This document shows positions 20,530 to 32,247 of a stretch of 64,000 nucleotides of DNA, piece after piece. The DNA is from Agrypnia vestita (taxonomy: Eukaryota > Arthropoda > Insecta > Trichoptera > Phryganeidae): NCBI GenBank assembly GCA_016648135.1, contig JADDOH010010001.1, forward strand, positions 59,426-123,425, given 5' to 3'. Numbering within the stretch: the first letter of the stretch is position 1; every line of letters starts with the position of its first letter. Made by a program: the position numbers and the translations under genes. Under the pieces are notes generated by a model. That model ran no database searches. It was not told where the DNA came from and saw only the letters and a program-made list of their open reading frames with translations.

Positions 20530-21195
20530 AATTTTTAATTTATTTATTTAATACACGGTACAACGTACCATTTTAAAAAAACAATGTATATAAAGATGTA
20601 TAGATTGATAGGTAATAATAAAAAAAGGAGATAAGGTATAATTCTATCAAAAAAAATTAATAAACTGATATATAAAGAAAAATAAAACATTAAGTGAATA
20701 ACATAAAGTATAACAAAATTACATCGAATGAAATAATAGTTGTCAAATAAAATATGAAAGTCAACAATCAATAAAACTACAGCAAATTAAAATAATTATG
20801 TCCGAAATTCAAGAAGCAACAAAATTACAACAAAATGAAATAATTGTAAACAAATCAAATCTGAAACTCAAGAAGCAATAAAAATAACAGTAAAATAAAA
20901 TGAAATGTAAAATTCAAAAATCTAAAAACAAGAGATAGACATGACATCAATAATTAATTATAAACGACCAAATTCGTCCAGAAGAGCTTTCTTGTAGGCG
21001 GCTAGTGTTTCCGAAAAAACATCCGATAGGTAGCCATACTCGTTTCCTAACTTATGGAGCCTTCTAATAGGGGAGCTATAGAGATAATTTACACTAACAT
21101 TGTCACAATGAAACGATATACTTTGTCTAGTGCTCCTGGAAGGGATGTGATAAAATAAAAAGGTCTTAATTAATTTAATCGCGAGAAAATCCAAC
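20530..21195 (-). pseudogene. LINE 3' end (reverse-transcriptase C-terminal tail), minus strand
   Basis: The minus-strand frame 20958-21194 reads SRSTRQSISFHCDNVSVNYL.., then SSPIRRLHKLGNEYG and a final DVFSETLAAYKKALLDE. It has the layout of the last stretch of Jockey/CR1-type reverse transcriptases and resembles the plus-strand relic at 29711-29911. The 3' side ends in ATTTATTTATTTA-like repeats near 20535, a typical LINE tail. Confidence 0.5.
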
Positions 21196-21598
21196 TTTGA
21201 AGTTTTATTAATATTTTATCGAGTATTCTCGTTTGATGCAACACTAGTGATACACGATTGAGTTCTGGTACCAGCTGCGTCACAATTATTGCTGTATTAT
21301 TCATATTTTAATATATTTTATTATAATATTCTGTCAGATAAATGGCCTATTCGCACCAAATACCTAATCGAGGCCATGCATTGCTCCATGTTCCAAAATG
21401 CAAACCAACCATTACACGTAGTGTGCAAATTTTAATCGAACTGAGCGACCATTTCGATGTATTTAATGACAACATTAAAAGCATCTGCCAAAATATCACT
21501 TACATCACAAATTGCACGGGCAATTATATCTGTCATGCAAATATGACATAAAACTTATTTTTAATGTGACGATATATATAACCAAAATGGGGAAGTGT
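21196..21598. other. AT-rich DNA, nothing recognised
   Basis: The 69-codon frame at 21342 has no known motif. Confidence 0.35.
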
Positions 21599-21825
21599 AT
21601 GTAAATTAGAGATGCATTCAATTCCGATATATCGGCGATATCGTGGATTTTCCGATATGCGGAAACTGTGATATTAATTTGCTGATACACCGATACATTT
21701 TGAATCTCGCACTTTTGATAATCCATGTGTAAACGCTCCATCTTCTCGCTTAATTAGTTCATGTTTAAAGGCGACACAGTTTATCTACGCTTGGGGAATC
21801 CCCGCCTTTCATAATTTCATTCTGA

Positions 21826-21972
21826 ACATGGAATACTATGTATCAATATTCTTACTATTCTTAAACAAAGACAAAAATCTGTGCTATGAAAATAAGACTA
21901 AATTGCTGGTGTTCCGGATTGGGGCTCGACACCAGATCATTAGGCGAGCGTCATGACCATTACACCAACAAG
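21826..21972 (-). mobile_element. tRNA-derived SINE, diverged, nested in hAT
   Basis: It has the GTGCTATGAAAATAAGAC body and a reduced box B region. The head reads CTTGTTGGTGTAATGGTCAT on the minus strand. Confidence 0.6.
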
Positions 21973-22158
21973 TTTCTCATAGAATAATCTGAACGTAATG
22001 TTCTGTTGAATTGCAATTTTCAAAATTTCATTATAAAGTAAACATTCTAAATAAAAAATATACAGTTGATTTCGTCTGTTTCTAATCTAAACCCACAACG
22101 TTTTTACACCTTTTGAAATCTTCATTGTCCGCATCGATATCATTTCGGTATCGACGAT

Positions 22159-22511
22159 CATCTTCTTCTTCTTCGTCAGCCTTCGTCTCTCCACTGCTGG
22201 ATATAGGCCTCTTCCTTCTCTTTCCATCCTTCCTTGTTGTTTGCTAATTGTATTCATTTATTTCACCCCACAGCGGCTATATCTTTTGAGGTCTCTCCAT
22301 GGATCGTTGCGTGCAATTGAGCTTTTCTATACATTTCTCTGTAAGGGCTACAGTCTCCAATCCATACGTCATCACTGGCAGTATGCATGATTCAAAGGAT
22401 TTTCTCTTTAGGCTAATTGGAATCTCTTTGTTCACGAAGATATGTTTGAGTTTGCCAAAAGCAGCCCAGCTCATTCATATTCGTCTTGGCAATTCTGCTG
22501 TTTGGTTATGT
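22159..22511 (-). pseudogene. 5'-truncated LINE, minus strand, 10-bp TSD
   Basis: TSD TATCGACGAT lies at 22149-22158 and 22512-22521. The minus frame 22277-22474 reads MSWAAFGKLKHIF..VLP-like, CILPVMTYGLETVALT and LNCTQRSMER, the hallmark of endonuclease/reverse-transcriptase LINEs common in insects. The 3' end has a GAAGAAGAAGAAG tail. It is interrupted and non-functional. Confidence 0.75.
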
Positions 22512-22720
22512 TATCGACGATGCTTTTTTATAAATATCGGTATCTGTTTGGTATCGGCAAAAGTAGGTACGTGTCGCTGCACCCCTAATGTAAATATACA
22601 CCTCGATATGAACTAACCTAACTCAACAAATAATGCAAACCAATATCCAATCAGACATATTCTTAATAAATATTAAAGGAAACACATTCTAATTGTGAAG
22701 TTGCAATTTCAGAACAAAGT

Positions 22721-22910
22721 TCTGTGAATTATTAAACATATTTTATTAATCAATTTGAAAAGACATACAGAAAAAATCGTTCGCCATTCCCGGATAGAAT
22801 TGGAAGTCCGTGGTTCGAGTCCCGGTGACAGTTAAAATATTTTTTCGTTAATTTGACTTTTTCTGTATGTCTTTTCTAATTGATTAATAAAAATTGTTTA
22901 ATAATTCACA
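22721..22910. repeat. Inverted repeat around a tRNA-like half
   Basis: TGTGAATTATTAAACA.. AAAAGACATACAGAAAAA (22721-22776) is mirrored at about 22856-22910. Between them lies TCCGTGGTTCGAGTCCCGG, a tRNA T-arm. The outer flank AAGTTGCAATTTCAGAACAA recurs inverted at 58225-58265. The layout copies that at 18310-18870. Confidence 0.6.
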
Positions 22911-23680
22911 GACATATTCTTATTTCCCGTACTGTAAAATCCAAAAATTTGAAAAAAAACACGAAAGGACGACGTGTTGCCTACTCTGAATCTCCGAAGG
23001 AGCTAAACCGTATCGAAAATTGCGTTCCAAAAGTGCTTCGAAAATTGGAAAAAGCGCTGGCGCAAGCGCATTATACTCATATTATTTTGACATTCAGTAC
23101 TAATGAGTAAATAAAGATTTTTTTTGAAAAAAAAAACGAAAATTCGGGGTATTTTTGATTGAACCTCGCGCTTGAGCGGAATACATTAATGCACTAAATA
23201 ACTACAAATTTATTATAAATATGTATTAATTTATTATTAGTATATATGTATAAGTGTATTTCTGCGTAAGAGTTAGTCATAATATTGTCTAGAGTTGATA
23301 AGGCACCACAATATTACTTCCGCGATATTTTATTTGCCAGTAGGTATTAGTTCTGAAGTACATTGCTCTGTTATTAAAATTATCGTTATCACTGACTTTT
23401 CTTTTTCGTGTTAATAAGTGTACTTATATAGCATTGTTTCTGATAGTTTTATAAGTAGTTATGACTCCATTGTCTGCGTGAATTTATTCACTACTCCAAT
23501 TTAATATTTTTTGTATCCTAACTGATTTTTATTTAGCAAATTTCTTCATTCACCAGGCCTAGTTTCTGTGTGTAATAAGAAACGCGTTCCGTGTCTTAGA
23601 CCACCCCTTGTAGTGTTTTTTTTATTTATTAAAGTATTCTTAAATTCGGTTTAATAAATAAAACTATGCATCATACATCG
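22911..23680. other. AT-rich DNA, nothing recognised
   Basis: Only a chance frame at 22880-23110 and no repeat match. Confidence 0.35.
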
Positions 23681-23682
23681 AC

Positions 23683-23900
23683 GGTCCGCACGTCGAATCT
23701 GCAAAAATTCAATTTTCGTTTTGGTATCTTAACTATCTGATTTACTATATATTTTCGGATAATGTTAAATATAACTTTAATTTTCCTTTAATATATGCTT
23801 TGTTTGAAACGAAAATTAGAATTTTTTGCAACTTTGTCCGAAAATATACAATCAATTGGATGTTTTAAGATAGTAAAACGAATTTTTTTTGCATATATGT
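23683..23900. repeat. Probable foldback, related to 40776-41038
   Basis: CTAACTATCTGATTTACTATATATTTTCGG-type words are mirrored by CCGAAAATATACAATC... The ends are diverged and the right side abuts the Harbinger copy. Confidence 0.35.
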
Positions 23901-23902
23901 AC

Positions 23903-24423
23903 GGTTGATTTATAAGCATGCCACTGTCATTCACCATAAAGAAGGGGTATTTTTGGAGCATGTGTGAACAGGCTTGCTTATTATGAGCATGCTTATGTCA
24001 TTCGCGGGCTTCACGGCTAGTATTATCAATGCGATCTTCTCAGTCCGCGATAGATGAAACAAATATGGCGCATTGGGGAGATGATAAAACATTACTTTTC
24101 GTGACTTATTATAGGAATCGCGAATGTCTGTGGAATACTCGGTCACCGTTGTGTAAAAATAATATAGTGAGAAATAATGTTTATGAAACTTTATTAATAG
24201 GCATGAATGATTCTAATCTTACAATAAAAATTATAAAAACTAAAATAAAAAATGTGCGGATGGTAACTCGGGAACTTTTTTGATTTATTGGTTCACCTGA
24301 ATTTTCTATTTCAGTTTGCAATGTTTCCATTTTGAACAAGAGCGTCTCTATTCTATGACAAGAGCATGCCACCAAAGGTATGCTCATTAGCATGCCACTA
24401 AATAAGCATGTGTATCTGTACCT
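23903..24423 (+). mobile_element. PIF/Harbinger element, 5'-truncated, carrying a MADF-like ORF
   Basis: The right end TGTGTATCTGTACCT is followed by TTA, matching the intact copy at 37385-38129. GAGCATGC-type subterminal repeats are frequent. The left end is missing. PIF/Harbinger elements normally encode a nuclease and a second Myb/SANT or MADF protein, and only the second is visible. Confidence 0.6.
24029..24283 (+). CDS. MADF-like DNA-binding domain protein of a Harbinger element
   Basis: The 84-codon frame opens with ATG in context CAATGCG. Residues about 17-82 follow the MADF plan: an initial W (WGDDKTLLFV), YRNRECLWN, a basic CKNNIVRNN helix, YETLLIGMND, then KTKIKNVRMVTREL. MADF/SANT proteins of PIF/Harbinger elements bind the ends and help the nuclease. 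The frame ends within 15 residues of the domain, shorter than a normal partner protein, so it is probably a remnant. The related frame at 37607-37859 is broken by a 4-base insertion. The family call is by eye. Confidence 0.5.
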   Translation: MRSSQSAIDETNMAHWGDDKTLLFVTYYRNRECLWNTRSPLCKNNIVRNNVYETLLIGMNDSNLTIKIIKTKIKNVRMVTRELF

Positions 24424-25521
24424 TTAGAGACAATTAGGCCAATAACGGTAGTTGCATATTAATTTCATGTCACATAGCGTTCAGATTATTAAACAATTTT
24501 ACTGGAGAATCAAGGAAAATTACTGATTTAGACCAGTTATTTGATTAAATCGTGGACGTGAAATTATAGTCATAGTGGTCACATTAAATGATAAATTTGC
24601 TTTGATGCCTTTCGTCTCGCTGAGAATAATTAACGGTCTTCAGTCGCCAACGTTATTTTACCCTTTTTTTGCTTGCATCCTGCAAAATAACTATCATTGA
24701 TGTCTCTAATAAATTCGCTTTGGGTTTGTGGTTTATTCCACCAGCTCCACGACAAAATTGTGTTTTCTTTAGTATTAGTTTTTTTTTGATACAGCGTAAT
24801 AAAGTACCACTTATATTAAAAATATAACGCACGGAATTTTGTATATTTCTTTGCACATATTTTATTTTTAATACTACTTTCGATTTTCGAATTACGCTCG
24901 CTAAGAATCCAATTTTCAACTATTGTGCGATTTGCTTTGGGAGCCCTAAGGTCTCCAATGAGTGACATGAGCAAAGCAGCAAAGATCACTTTATACAACA
25001 CGTATGAATTTATAGTAGAATACTTCACAGAAAAATAGTTTTCTCCAGCACTTGAGTATCTTTCTTATAACGCAGTATGATGGGGTATATTGGTCGGCCA
25101 CATCGACACAACCCATGTATTTATTTGGACATTGACATTGGAGTGGTAAGGGTTAAAATGATTTAATCACTTACTTTATCGTTATGCTATTACGCGATAC
25201 AACCGCGACAGAGTGTATGCTGAATAATATGATGTGTGTTTTGGCTAAATAAATATAAAAAAATTACCAACATGATATTCAATTATGCGTTCCTAGCCCA
25301 TTCAGCCATGCCCGGAAATACAACATGTGGTAATACTACCGTATTTTGAATAAAAGTGTTCACCATTTGCGGACGCAACGTTTTGATCAGAATATTTTAA
25401 TTACTATAATTAATTATAAAGCTATGCTTAAACGACGTGAAAAATCCTTCCAACAATGCCAAATTACAGTCAGTTGTGTAGACACATATTTATATTATTT
25501 TAGGTAATTAAAATTCATTCC
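24424..25521. other. AT-rich DNA, nothing recognised
   Basis: The ORFs at 24653-24919 and 24816-25028 (minus) overlap each other in different frames and show no motif. Confidence 0.35.
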
Positions 25522-26607
25522 TTAAGGCGATCGTCTAGCAGAATGAGCAAATTTCATCATTTTTTCTCATATCTTCTCTTGCGTTATTTATCACATTTTT
25601 GTAGGGAAATATCTCATTTTAAAATTTATTAATCAGGTTACATATATTTTAAATATGAATATCTCATTTAAATGTCACAAACTAAATTATATAATTGATT
25701 AATAAATTACCAAACCTTCGATGTTTTAAAAATTAAGAAAATTGCTCCACTTTGTGGGCCTTTTATGACTGAACGGCCTGTTGAGATGTCTTTTTTATTC
25801 AATAATATTACAAAGTAAACAATTATCTTCAATTTATTACAATTACAGCAAAATCTGTTAGTTTGTTTACTTGCAATTTATGTTTTAAAAAATACTGTTT
25901 TTTAAAAAATTTTTTGTGGGTTTTTTCAACTCTTTTTACATGGTTGACAACTTTTTTACTTCAATAGTCAAAAGAATAGATATTATAATTTTATAATAAA
26001 AACAAAAAAAATCAAAATCTTTGTCGATATTCCTGTATTTATGACACAATACGCAGTGTCTTGATTAAATAGCTAAAATCTGAAATTGAGAATAATTTTT
26101 TGATTTTTTTGTATTAATTTTAAAATAATAATGTGCATTCCTTTAATTTGTTAAAGAAAAAAGTTATTAACTATCTATAAAGGATTGAAAAAAACACACA
26201 AAAATTAAAAATAATTTAAAAAACAGTGTTTTTTAAAACATAAATTGTATGTAAACATACTAACAGATTTTGAAATAATTGTAACAAATTTAAGATAATT
26301 GTTACTTTGTAATATTATAATATTATTGAATAAAAAAGACATCTCAACAGGCCGTTCAGTCATAAAAGGCCCACAAAGTGGAGCAATTTTCTTCATTTTT
26401 AAAACATCGAAGGTTTGGTAATTTATTAATCAATTATATAATTTAGTTTGTGAAATTTTAACAAAATATTCGTACTTAAAATAAACGTAATCTGATGAAT
26501 AAATTTTTAAAACGAGATATTTCCATACAAAAATGTGATAAAAAACCCAAGAGAAGATACGAGAAAAAATGGTGAAATTTGCTCACTCTGCTAGACCACC
26601 GCCTTAA
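25522..26607. mobile_element. Long foldback element flanked by TTAA
   Basis: The ends TTAAGGCGATCGTCTAGCAG and CTGCTAGACCACCGCCTTAA start arms of roughly 380 bases that pair over most of their length (for example GAGCAAATTTC, CATTTTTGTA and CAAACCTTCGATGTTTTAAA). Short ORFs on the arms are by-products. Half of a second copy is inserted in the right duplicate at about 59590-59953. Confidence 0.7.
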
Positions 26608-26934
26608 CTGAAAGCTTGCAGTTTATTAGAAGATTTCTTGATTGTATAGATATTTTGGATTTTTATACACATAAACGTACACTTTTTTGGGCTGAGGCCA
26701 AATAATGTCAATAACCCTTAAAACACGTGGCGTTTGGTGCTAAATGGGCCAAAGAGGAGTCTTGAAGAGTTTTATATAGATAATGTGCAGACGGGACGCG
26801 GTCAAGCTGACGAAACGTTGAGAAATAGTCGAAAAGGAATATCAAGATGAGTTATTTGGGTGTTGGAGATCGAGAAGCCAACGCTTGAAATTCTAAAGTC
26901 GATGAATTGTGTAAACTCGTATAAACTCGCGCGA
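26608..26934. other. Unidentified DNA
   Basis: A patch at 26780-26930 is less AT-rich but no frame or RNA is recognisable. Confidence 0.3.
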
Positions 26935-27020
26935 TGACATTTTTCTTCCCACACATGTGAACACACACGAACACATAAAAACGCACACACACACACGGAC
27001 ACATAAAAACACACACTCAC
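26935..27020. repeat. CA-rich microsatellite
   Basis: An imperfect ACACAC array with ACACATAAAAAC interruptions. Confidence 0.85.
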
Positions 27021-27979
27021 ATAAACTCACTATTTGACATGTTGTTTTTTCTTATTTTTTTTATCGATCCTGGTGTAATGGCTGTAAGAAAACCAATAAA
27101 TGAAAAAATAAAAATAAAATAATATAAAATAAAAATACATCTCTGCACTCGTATCACGTACATACTTCCCATGTTTTTCAGATAAACACAACTGATATTG
27201 ATTCTGTCTTTATGAGCGTCGTATGGCTTACTTTTTGATACTTCATTTACTTGATTCTGGAAAAGTCTTTTTAACAATAATTTATTTTTCTTGAAAAAAA
27301 CACTAGCTACTCGTATTTCCATTGGCATGTCTCTAGTATCTTGATATGTTGACTCAGTCATTCGCGGGAATGATAAATATGATAAGATGTCGATATTAAT
27401 TAGTGATGCAATATTACTTTCACGAATACGAATACGAATAATTCAACAAAGTAATAAATAATACACCACTGTTCTTTTTTACTAAGAGAATTAATAATTA
27501 AAATTTACCACCGGTAAATTTTTGTTCAAAAAGCACAATATATCTTTTATCCCTTTGTACATTCCCAGCGGTCGAAAATAAATATGATTTTGTCACGCTT
27601 ACGAGAGGTCATGTTATTAGATTTAATTTGAAATTATTTTACAAGTGTTAACACTTTTACACACAACGGAAATGAAATGGAACTAACAATACGTATTACA
27701 AAACAAAAACTACATGAAATGAGCACCTACTTAACCTTATTAATGACTCAACGAAACTAGATAAAATAACTCATTTTATGCTGTGAAACAAGTAACAATT
27801 GACAACTTGACAACTCAACAAATCCATTCATTCAATTTTAGGGGAATCCTCGATAATAGAGTGCGTAGGTGTGTTCGGATGCGGATGCGGTATCAAATTA
27901 CGGTTCGGTGCACAGGCAAACCGTAATTTGCGTTTTGCTTTAAATAGTTTGTATTTAATATTCGGAGAATATGAAAATT
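27021..27979. other. AT-rich DNA, no gene seen
   Basis: The minus ORF 27017-27361 has no recognisable motif. A patch at 27860-27960 is GC-richer but featureless. Confidence 0.35.
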
Positions 27980-28168
27980 CTTACTTACCATCACGCCGTT
28001 TCCCCGTGGGGGTAGGCAGAGAGGATAGAGCGCCACACTCTTCTGTCCTGACATACAACTCTCGCCTCATCCACATTCATACATCTTCGCATGCAAGCTC
28101 GCCGGTTGTGGAGGCTTCTAACGGGACCATCTTCCAGTATCTGGTTGATCTGGTCATGCCACGTCTTT
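27980..28168 (-). pseudogene. RTE-like LINE 3' end, minus strand
   Basis: Reverse complement of the RTE tail: CTTACTTACCATCACG, CCCCGTGGGGGTAGGCAGAG and the NNRRACM/EDGPVR region. The plus-strand frame 27871-28230 is its antisense shadow. Strongly 5'-truncated. Confidence 0.7.
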
Positions 28169-28671
28169 ATGATGTTATTTGGAAAACATTAATAACCTCG
28201 CAGGACTATACTCCTGCCTTGATTGATTGATATCGATAGTTAAGGAGATATGCGATATCAAAGTTTGCATCTTTTTTTTCAATATTTCTGACTTATTTTT
28301 TGTAAAACGTTGGAATATCATTACAGTAACTTATATCAAATATGAAAAATTCATTCCCTTTAACACAAGTCAAATAAAAAAATAATAACCTTCGAATTCC
28401 AATTGGAAAACATTAAAATTGGAATTTTTTCAGGGATTTTATCATTTTATTTAACTTGAAACGAATGAATTTTTCGTAATCTATATGAGTTACTGTAATG
28501 TTCAACGTTATACAAAAAAGATAAGAAATATTGAAAAAAAATGCAAAATTTGATGTCGCATATCTCCATAACTATTGTTAGGTCATAATAAATTAAACAT
28601 ATTCGTCTCATAATCAAGGCAGGAATATATTCCCGCGAGGTTATTAATGTTTTCCAAATAACCCTGTATAT
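28164..28671. mobile_element. Foldback element, copy 3
   Basis: Complete, with ends GTTATTTGGAAAACATTAAT and ATTAATGTTTTCCAAATAAC and a centre AATTCCAATTGG. It lies directly against the RTE fragment on its left. Confidence 0.7.
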
Positions 28672-29085
28672 GTCTCGAAATTTTAAAATAAAAAATTCTC
28701 GAGAAAAGATAATCAAAATTTCTCGATCACAATGTCTACTTGAATGTATTTTTGGTGCTGGCGCGTGTATTTCACATAGAGCAAGGCTGTCATTTTTAGA
28801 GTTATTTATTTTACATGAACTTATTTTTAATTGTGCCGCTGGGAAGCCATCTTGGATCCGAGCTCGCCGCGTAGCCAGCTTCACGAGGAAAACATTTTCA
28901 TGGTAATTTTCTGTATGCACAGTTTGGCATGTATATTGTTATGATCATCTTTCTCTGAACAAAAATTTATGCGCCATTCGTTTTCCCGTCGGGAAATAAT
29001 AAAAATACGTGACGTCACACCGCGGCTGAGTCACTTGTCGCAGTCGCGGTATCATCCCGGAATGGAGCGGTGCACAGATGAATCC
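28672..29085. other. GC-richer islet with CRE and AP-1 type words
   Basis: TGACGTCA at 29010-29017 and TGAGTCA at 29027-29033 lie 9 bases apart in a CpG-rich patch. Frames exist on both strands over 28670-28920 but neither is recognised. Possible promoter or transposon interior. Confidence 0.25.
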
Positions 29086-29093
29086 GTTGGGCG

Positions 29094-29212
29094 TAGGGAT
29101 GGGTAAATGAAAAAAAAATATCGATATATATCGAATCGATATTTTAAAAAAGTATCGAAAATAATCGATATATTTATCGAGAAAAATTATCGATATTTTT
29201 TACCCATCCCTA
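29094..29212. mobile_element. hAT MITE, 119 bp
   Basis: The ends TAGGGATGGGTAAA / TTTACCCATCCCTA are flanked by GTTGGGCG (29086-29093) and GTTCGGCG (29213-29220), an 8-bp TSD with one change. The interior is ATCGATAT-rich. Confidence 0.8.
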
Positions 29213-29683
29213 GTTCGGCGTCGCTGAACGATACGTCAATTCTTTATCAACCGGTTTTGCAACCGAATTATACCTGCCAACCGGGCCGTTATCCGATGCA
29301 TTTGATTTTTTTTAGTATCTACCTGTATTCTGTACCGTGCTGCGCTGTGCATTAATAAATTACGGTAAAATGACGCACCTGCGGAAAAAGATCTTAGCGT
29401 AGTGGGGTAAGAAGACGTTAGATTTAAACATCGAATCCCCTGCCGTCCATTAAAATATTACCTAAGCATTTTATCCGATCCGAATCCAGAATCTGCTACC
29501 ACGTGGCGTCGAAGTTGCTTGCCACGGTGGGTTACGCATGTATAATATATACCTAGTTCTATTTCAACATTGAGAAATTGGTTTTACGGAAATACTTGCA
29601 GTGGCCGCGTAGTAAAAGCAATCGATGGAGTATAATAATCATGCCAATTTAAATTTAACACAGTATACCAATTTATTTGCATA
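29213..29683. other. Unidentified, moderately GC-rich
   Basis: No frame or RNA recognised. Confidence 0.35.
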
Positions 29684-29914
29684 TGCCCCATTGAGGTCTT
29701 ATATGCCCCATTGAGGTCATCAAGACACAGTGCATTATTCTATTATAGTGGAAATGTCAGAACTAATGCATTAGCAAACTCTGTAATTCCCAGATTACAC
29801 TCATTAGGGAATGAACATGCAAAGGCGGTTGACATTTTTGCTGATAATATAACTGTGTTTAGGACAAAGCTGATACAATTCTTTACATCTCAACGATATG
29901 GAAATAGATAATAA
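29684..29914 (+). pseudogene. LINE reverse-transcriptase C-terminal tail, plus strand
   Basis: The frame 29711-29911 reads SSRHSALFYYSGNVRTNALA, VIPRLHSLGNEH and DIFADNITVF. It is the same layout as the minus-strand relic at 20958-21194. A 17-base word (TATGCCCCATTGAGGTC) is doubled at the left edge. Only the 3' tail of the element is present. Confidence 0.5.
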
Positions 29915-30070
29915 TTTTTTCTGTATTATTATTTTACCTTTAAACTATTATTATTTGTACCTTTAACTATATTATTATTTTATCTGTCTTATGTTTTTCT
30001 GTATTATTATTTTACCTTTAACTATTATTATTTGTACCTTTTATCTGTATTATTATTTAACTGTAGACAT
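29915..30070. repeat. Imperfect tandem repeat TTATTATTTTACCTTT
   Basis: Two to three repeats of a unit of about 45-60 bases containing CTGTATTATTATTTTACC and TTATTATTTGTACCTTT directly follow the LINE stop codon. Confidence 0.6.
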
Positions 30071-30234
30071 TTCACTCAAAATTGAAAAGAATGTTTTCTA
30101 AATGTGTTAAGAATATTTTTTATCCAAAATTTTTGATACAACCTAGGAGACACCCTGTATAAATTCGTATTATTCATGTAAAATAAATAATCGATCAACT
30201 ATACTGTCCATTGATGTAGAAACTTTTTTTATTA

Positions 30235-30400
30235 CTAGCTGTAACCCGTCAAAAATGACGGTACATGTCGGTTCCTAAGGAATAAGTATTTATTTATTTT
30301 ATTTTTAAAAATTCGAATTTTTTTCCTGAAAAAATAATTAAAGAAGTTACGGACGTTACACGATGTTACGGGGACAAACAATTAAATTATTATAATTGGG
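30235..30400 (-). mobile_element. Helitron-like 3' part, minus strand
   Basis: On the minus strand: hairpin CCGTCA-TTTT-TGACGG, then GTTACAG, CTAG and a host T. This is the best-preserved of the family seen at 7165, 12398, 51862 and 58340. Confidence 0.6.
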
Positions 30401-30430
30401 ATTCAAAATGTGAATTTTGATGCGCATTTA

Positions 30431-30575
30431 GGCCCGGTTGTTTCAAGTTCGATCAAAGTAAGCGGTCGATTAAAGCATAGATTTTTACGAAAACGGATCG
30501 TCTGATTGGTGGAGAACGTAAAAATCTATGCTTTAAAACAACGCTTACTTTAATCCAACTTGAAACAACCGGCCC
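30431..30575. mobile_element. Harbinger-type foldback MITE, 145 bp
   Basis: The ends GGCCCGGTTGTTTCAAGTT and AACTTGAAACAACCGGCCC are flanked by TTA on both sides, the 3-bp TSD used by PIF/Harbinger. The inner part also pairs (CATAGATTTTTACG against CGTAAAAATCTATG). Confidence 0.75.
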
Positions 30576-30618
30576 TTAGTAATATTTGACTTCCATTCTT
30601 CAAATGTAAAGACATGCA

Positions 30619-31200
30619 TTTTTACTCCTTTGATATTATATCGTTGAGCAGTTGCTTGCTTGCCGATTGAAGGTGGTGACAAAAACTATTGGATCGATTT
30701 TAACCCTTTTACCCGTGATCCAATCGAGCGGAAACTTGGCAAGTAGATGTGCGACGATCAACAAGATCTATCAAAATTTTGTTTTTAAAAAAAATTGTTA
30801 ATAATAATATAGTATAATTTCGGATTTTTGGAAATTTTATTGGTTTTTTCAAATTGGAATCATTAGAAAAGTATCAACTTTACTTTACTAGCATAGCGGC
30901 CCGGTAACGTCGCGGAATATTTTCTAAATTTGAATTACTCCGTCGGTATACATAATAGGTACTTCACTACGAATGTCGAAAATGTAAATTGACTGACAAA
31001 TGTTTTTAAAATTTGATCTTCAAAACATAAATTGTCTTATCAAAGCTCAAAACATCTGACATTTTAGAAATATATTTAATTACTGTAAGTTTAGTGTTAT
31101 GTTATATGTTTTAATTCGTCTTTAATTGTTGTTATATTCTACAAAGAAAGGGAGTATAATATAAACTTGGTTTTTATGGGTTACTTTTTTTATTTATTTT
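30619..31200. repeat. ACTCCCTTT dispersed repeat, copy 3, split by an insert
   Basis: Left part 30619-30870 and right part 31140-31200 (AAAGAAAGGGAGTATAATAT) belong to the family. About 270 bases between them are absent from the other copies and unidentified. Confidence 0.55.
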
Positions 31201-32247
31201 TACATAAATAACGTAAAAATAATAAACGGATAGATCTATTCATATATACCTATTATAAAGTCAAGACGTAAACAGTATTATTGAAAAGTAAGCTTTTAAG
31301 AACCTAATCGTCGCTAGGGTAGCAAAACGAGGAATATGACCAGTACGTGCACTAGTTTTTTTTTATATTTATCTTTTGAAAATGCGACACTAGGGTGTCG
31401 TACTAGGATATAAGCGCTTGAAGTCGAAACAATGGATGCTTTTTTACGACACCCATTATTTGTTTTGATTTTTTCCGCTTGGTTTTTATTGCGGCAGTTA
31501 ACACCGGTTTATCTAGAATTTTCCATTTCGTTCCCCTTTATCTTTCGCCTATTGTATTTACACATACACATATATGTGCATGCTCGCTACGCTCATCTTT
31601 ATGGCGATACGCATTTGTTACGATGATAAATTAAGATGTTCCGAAAATAATGGCCGATTTTATCGTTCCAATCCGATTAAACATAACTAAGATTGAATAA
31701 ACTTTATTAATCAAAGTAAGAGCCATTTGATTCTACGCATATTCACCAACAAACATTCCTGCAAAATGAGCCGAGAAGAGCTGACTTATTATTTGTAATA
31801 TCGAGTTTTTTTAAACTTACTCAAGCTTTTAAAACATCTTTTACATAAAATCATGAGTTCGCCTAAATCGTAACCCGGGTGCTAGATTATCCATTTCCGA
31901 AAAAGTTTTTGAGTTGAGAATGCCGTAGTTTGAGCTGAGAATGCCATATTTTGAGCTAAGAATGCCATATTATTGTACATCGTTAGTTTTACTACGTACC
32001 TAAAGATCACATTTGTGAGACTTCCATAATTATTATATAATGAAATGATTATATAATGAAATAATTATATAATGAAAAGTGTAAAACAACAAAGAACAAC
32101 ATTTTTATTTTAAATTGAGTGCAAGAATTTAAAATATAACCGTACTGTTACAAGAAATATGAAAATAAAGATGACAATTTGTCATGTTGATGTGCAAAAG
32201 TATCAATTTCAATGCTTAGAGCGCTCTTTGAATTACGTGAATAAGCT
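31201..32247. other. AT-rich DNA with short tandem repeats
   Basis: Three 21-base units (GAGCTGAGAATGCCATATTTT type) lie at about 31912-31973, and 17-base ATTATATAATGAAAT units at 32033-32080. The frame 31432-31626 is unrecognised. Confidence 0.45.

Larger units (their letters stand above)
21607..22588. mobile_element. hAT element with perfect 8-bp TSD and two nested inserts
   Basis: TSD ATGTAAAT lies at 21599-21606 and 22589-22596. The ends are TAGAGATGCA.. and ..TGCACCCCTA. The interior is rich in CGATATATCGG-like words. A SINE (21826-21972) and a LINE fragment (22159-22511) sit inside it, so the hAT insertion is older than both. Confidence 0.75.

Noticed and set aside
27871..28230. 119-codon plus-strand frame
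   Set aside because: It runs through unique DNA and then the antisense of an RTE tail; the protein is composite and meaningless.
28447..28920. 157-codon minus-strand frame
   Set aside because: Half lies on a foldback arm. The other half has no known motif and a competing plus-strand frame.
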